A stretch of DNA of 6,767 bases. It comes from Clostridiales bacterium. GTDB lineage: Bacteria > Bacillota_A > Clostridia > Oscillospirales > Oscillospiraceae. The stretch is taken from contig JAAVHY010000043.1 of the NCBI GenBank assembly GCA_014799485.1, positions 1-6,767 on the forward strand, read 5' to 3'. Positions 5,122-6,767 of the stretch are shown in pieces (position 1 is the first letter of the stretch; each line of letters begins with the position of its first letter). The translations under genes were made by a program, and so were the position numbers. A model generated the notes under the pieces. It was not told the origin of the DNA and ran no database searches. It saw only the letters and a list, made by a program, of their open reading frames with translations.

Positions 5122-5163
5122 ATTGGTAGCATCAGGAGTTATTATAATAATCCAGCTACCAAT
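5122..5163. terminator. Long hairpin at the 3' end of the endonuclease gene
   Basis: ATTGGTAGC (5122-5130) pairs with GCTACCAAT (5155-5163). Inside are GGA/TCC and a perfect 12-bp palindrome TTATTATAATAA, so nearly all of the 42 bases can fold on themselves. It covers the last codons and the TAA of the endonuclease gene. On the minus strand the stem is followed by TTTCTTATCC, only a modest U tract, so terminator is the simplest but not a certain reading. Confidence 0.45.
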
Positions 5164-6053
5164 AATCTTTTGACCCGCATCTTTTCATTTGTAGTAAGAT
5201 GACGAGCAATGTATGGATAAGTATTAATGAATAGTCTTTTCATTTTTTCAAAAGCCTCATCTCCCATATCTCGATCGTGCTGAATTCCATTTATGAATGC
5301 CATAAGTTTTGTAATCCAAATAGCGGGATTGCATAAATCATTAATATCCTCCCAGCCTCTATCTGCTAACCCTCTATTGGAGAATCGAGCTGACATTTTG
5401 TGGTCACAATTTCCTCGACAAGAAAAGTACATGTCTTCATATACTTCTTTATCATTAGAATTAGCTTTGACCCACAGTGAAAAAATTCCCGAATCTTCAA
5501 GCTTTAATAGATCTTGATTACAAAAATCACAACGAAGTTCTGTTTCTTCACCGAAGATGTTTGAGGGAATTGGATTCTCCATTTGGAAATTCTTGAAAGA
5601 AATAGGAAAATACCTACTTGCTATTGTATGTCCATCAATACTTTCTAATAGAAATGATTCTACTTTCTCATGATCAAAAATTACATGATGTTTCTGTTTG
5701 GCTAGCATACCGGATAATGATGTCGCGGCTAAAGTTGAATACACCCCCATAAATCCATCGCATTCGTGTTGCAACAGACGATCACTAATACTTATTTCAT
5801 CACTATCTTTAACGGCTCTACCTGTATGAGCATAATGTTTACAGCTAACTAACCAACGAATTGTATATTCATCGGTTATACCCTTGATGACCTCTTCTAC
5901 AATTAAATCTTTTTTCCCATCTGCACCCCTATCTGGATCTTGGATAATTCTATATCCAAGAAAAGACAGAAAGTCTCTTGTAAAAAGCTCAAATGTATCC
6001 TGCAGTCCACTTCCAGTATTTGCTTCTGGTATTTCCTTGAAATCAAGCACCAT
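5142..6053 (-). CDS. Mrr-like PD-(D/E)XK restriction endonuclease with zinc-binding cysteines
   Basis: 303 residues from the ATG at 6053. The frame extends upstream to a TTG at 6146, but that would overlap the preceding gene by 26 bases and lacks an ATG. Residues 18-37 (QDTFELFTRDFLSFLGYRII) form the leading helix of Mrr-type nucleases, GADGKKD at 43-49 gives the catalytic Asp49, and VSCKHY at 69-74 gives the strand with Lys72 (family consensus VQCK; here Ser replaces Gln/Glu). CDGFMGVYSTLAATSLSGML at 98-117 matches the following strand-helix. A likely zinc site follows: C175-x2-C178 and C212-x3-C216. The C-terminal part is unassigned. It probably cuts DNA in the cytoplasm, either as a modification-dependent (type IV) enzyme or as a partner of a methyltransferase not in this window. 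Confidence 0.75.
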   Translation of the reverse strand: MVLDFKEIPEANTGSGLQDTFELFTRDFLSFLGYRIIQDPDRGADGKKDLIVEEVIKGITDEYTIRWLVSCKHYAHTGRAVKDSDEISISDRLLQHECDGFMGVYSTLAATSLSGMLAKQKHHVIFDHEKVESFLLESIDGHTIASRYFPISFKNFQMENPIPSNIFGEETELRCDFCNQDLLKLEDSGIFSLWVKANSNDKEVYEDMYFSCRGNCDHKMSARFSNRGLADRGWEDINDLCNPAIWITKLMAFINGIQHDRDMGDEAFEKMKRLFINTYPYIARHLTTNEKMRVKRLLVAGLL

Positions 6054-6115
6054 TTTATGATTTATAAGGGGCGTTTTATAATGTAAAACTTTCTCAGATA
6101 TTTGCCAGAGGTTGC

Positions 6116-6146
6116 GAAAACTAATGATTCGATAGTAGAATTCCAA
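6116..6146 (-). promoter_or_regulatory. Possible promoter of the endonuclease gene
   Basis: TTG (6146-6144), exactly 20 bases, then TAGTTTTC (6123-6116), one base from TAnnTTTG. It overlaps the end of the 63-residue gene and would give a leader of about 55 bases before the ATG at 6053. Confidence 0.35.
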
Positions 6147-6312
6147 TTAATTTTGCGAAATGGACAGATGCTTTTCTTTCATCGTGATTACCAAATAGCT
6201 CCTTAGTGGCATCAATAAACTCCTTACGAGCCTCTTTCTGCCTTTCGGTAAGTGGCATTTGGTCGACGTCCATTTTCATTAAATTTGCAATCGTATTATT
6301 CCAATTATCCAT
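6121..6312 (-). CDS. Unrecognised 63-residue protein upstream of the endonuclease
   Basis: I do not recognise this protein. It begins MDNWNNTIANLMKMDVDQMP, is highly charged and probably all helical (TERQKEARKEFIDATKELFG), and ends in a hydrophobic ILLSNH. There is no signal peptide or membrane segment. A -7 box (TAAATTTG, 6333-6326) lies just before the ATG, and the gene abuts the endonuclease gene on the same strand, so the two are probably expressed together. Its size and position would suit a small partner or modulator of the nuclease, but this is inference from context only. Confidence 0.6.
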   Translation of the reverse strand: MDNWNNTIANLMKMDVDQMPLTERQKEARKEFIDATKELFGNHDERKASVHFAKLIGILLSNH

Positions 6313-6325
6313 AGAAGTTTTTTAT

Positions 6326-6333
6326 CAAATTTA
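6326..6333 (-). promoter_or_regulatory. Promoter -7 element before the 63-residue gene
   Basis: TAAATTTG on the minus strand matches TAnnTTTG and would start transcription a few bases before the ATG at 6312. No TTG is found at 19-21 bases upstream, so the promoter is only partly supported. Confidence 0.4.
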
Positions 6334-6365
6334 TGTAAAGGTATAAAACTATTATTGAAAGGTGA

Positions 6366-6767
6366 TTAAATATCGATAATTTCCCAACGACCTCCCTTCT
6401 TTGGTCCTATATGTTTGATAAGATTGGACATTTTGGGGATTTCTCTTTCAATTGTACTTATAGACAAGTTAAGAGCTGAGGACATTTCAAGCATGCTTAT
6501 GCTAGGATTAGATTTAATTAAATCTATAATTGCTTGTTGTCTTGGTTGTAGTTTTTTACCCTCATTTTTACCCTCATTTTTACCCTCATTTTTACCCTCA
6601 TTTTCATTTATAGGGACATCTTTGTCTTCTGTCTTTCGCTGGATGGCTGATTTGAGGGGGAAGGAGACGGTGGCGATGGTGCGGTCGCTTTCGATGGTGG
6701 GGCGTGTGCCTGTCAATGTCTCCCAGCTTGCGAGTTTGTTCATGCCGTATCCGGCGTTTTCGGCGAT
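6366..6767 (-). CDS. C-terminal part of an AlbA_2/divergent-AAA-type ATP-binding regulator
   Basis: The frame enters from the right edge (IAENAGYGMNKLASWETLTG...) and ends with a stop at 6366, so only the last 133 residues are seen; the ATG at 6743 is internal. The entry sequence, with ENAGYG followed by W-x-x-x-TG and a SFPL strand, is typical of the end of the HATPase_c_4-like domain in AlbA_2-type (RecG-related) putative regulators. Next comes a hydrophilic linker with four NEGK repeats, then a winged helix (LQPRQQAIIDLIKSNPSISM through STIEREIPKM to KGGRWEII) that should bind DNA. Such proteins are common and variable in Bacteroidales accessory regions and are usually thought to be transcriptional regulators. 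It lies upstream of and in line with the endonuclease unit. Confidence 0.75.
   Translation of the reverse strand: MAENAGYGMNKLASWETLTGTRPTIESDRTIATVSFPLKSAIQRKTEDKDVPINENEGKNEGKNEGKNEGKKLQPRQQAIIDLIKSNPSISMLEMSSALNLSISTIEREIPKMSNLIKHIGPKKGGRWEIIDI
6558..6605 (-). repeat. Four tandem 12-bp repeats encoding NEGK
   Basis: ACCCTCATTTTT (plus strand) is repeated at 6558, 6570, 6582 and 6594, with one mismatch in the last unit. The period is a multiple of three, so gain or loss of units alters linker length and not the frame. The repeat joins the ATP-binding part to the winged helix. Confidence 0.9.

Noticed and set aside
6054..6146. Extension of the endonuclease to the TTG at 6146
   Set aside because: It would overlap the preceding gene by 26 bases, uses a rare start, and adds residues before the family's usual beginning; the ATG at 6053 fits better.
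6558..6605. The 12-bp tandem repeat as an on/off phase-variation tract or CRISPR-like array
   Set aside because: The unit is a multiple of three, so it cannot switch the frame, and the units are contiguous without spacers.

Overview
This window comes from a Bacteroidota genome, most likely the order Bacteroidales. The evidence is the promoters, which follow the Bacteroidota form (TTG, about 20 bases, then TAnnTTTG; clearest at the tRNA gene), and a serine recombinase that closely resembles the Mpi invertase family of Bacteroides. Every gene that looks expressed lies on the minus strand, so the window is best read from right to left. Product names rest on motifs read by eye; no database search was possible.

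Right part (about 4970-6767): the C-terminal end of an AlbA_2/divergent-AAA-type ATP-binding regulator with a four-fold NEGK repeat and a winged-helix tail, then an unrecognised 63-residue protein, then an Mrr-like PD-(D/E)XK endonuclease with a likely four-cysteine zinc site. This looks like part of a defence or accessory region. No DNA methyltransferase is present anywhere in the window.

Middle (2823-4967): the most interesting part. An Mpi-type serine recombinase overlaps by four bases (ATGA) the start of a 300-residue protein that consists almost only of the TaqI-like C-terminal specificity region of type IIG/Eco57I-like restriction-modification enzymes. Inside it lies a 44-bp sequence, present again as a perfect inverted copy 1.2 kb away. 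The second copy leads on the opposite strand into a promoterless, startless alternative specificity tail. Inverting 2823-4097 would exchange the tails exactly in frame (300 versus 303 residues), and the two tails meet tail to tail with overlapping stop codons in a shared CTAG. A second inverted homology block (34 of 37 bases) inside the tails could allow half-tail exchange. I infer a phase-variable DNA-specificity switch, unusual because the specificity part is separate from any methyltransferase.

Left of the inverton (2206-2850) are two small unrecognised minus-strand genes, the first of which begins inside the inverted repeat and may be 5'-truncated by it. Next comes what looks like ordinary chromosome: a 45-residue small protein with its own promoter, a YqiA/YcfP-like alpha/beta hydrolase and a short DprA-like protein, apparently one operon (486-2042). 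At the far left a tRNA-Leu(CAG) with promoter and terminator is followed by a cluster of TGTCCTC motifs, a hairpin, and the first codons of an ORF that leaves the window. This last arrangement is what one would expect next to an element integrated at a tRNA gene, but the ORF is too short to identify.
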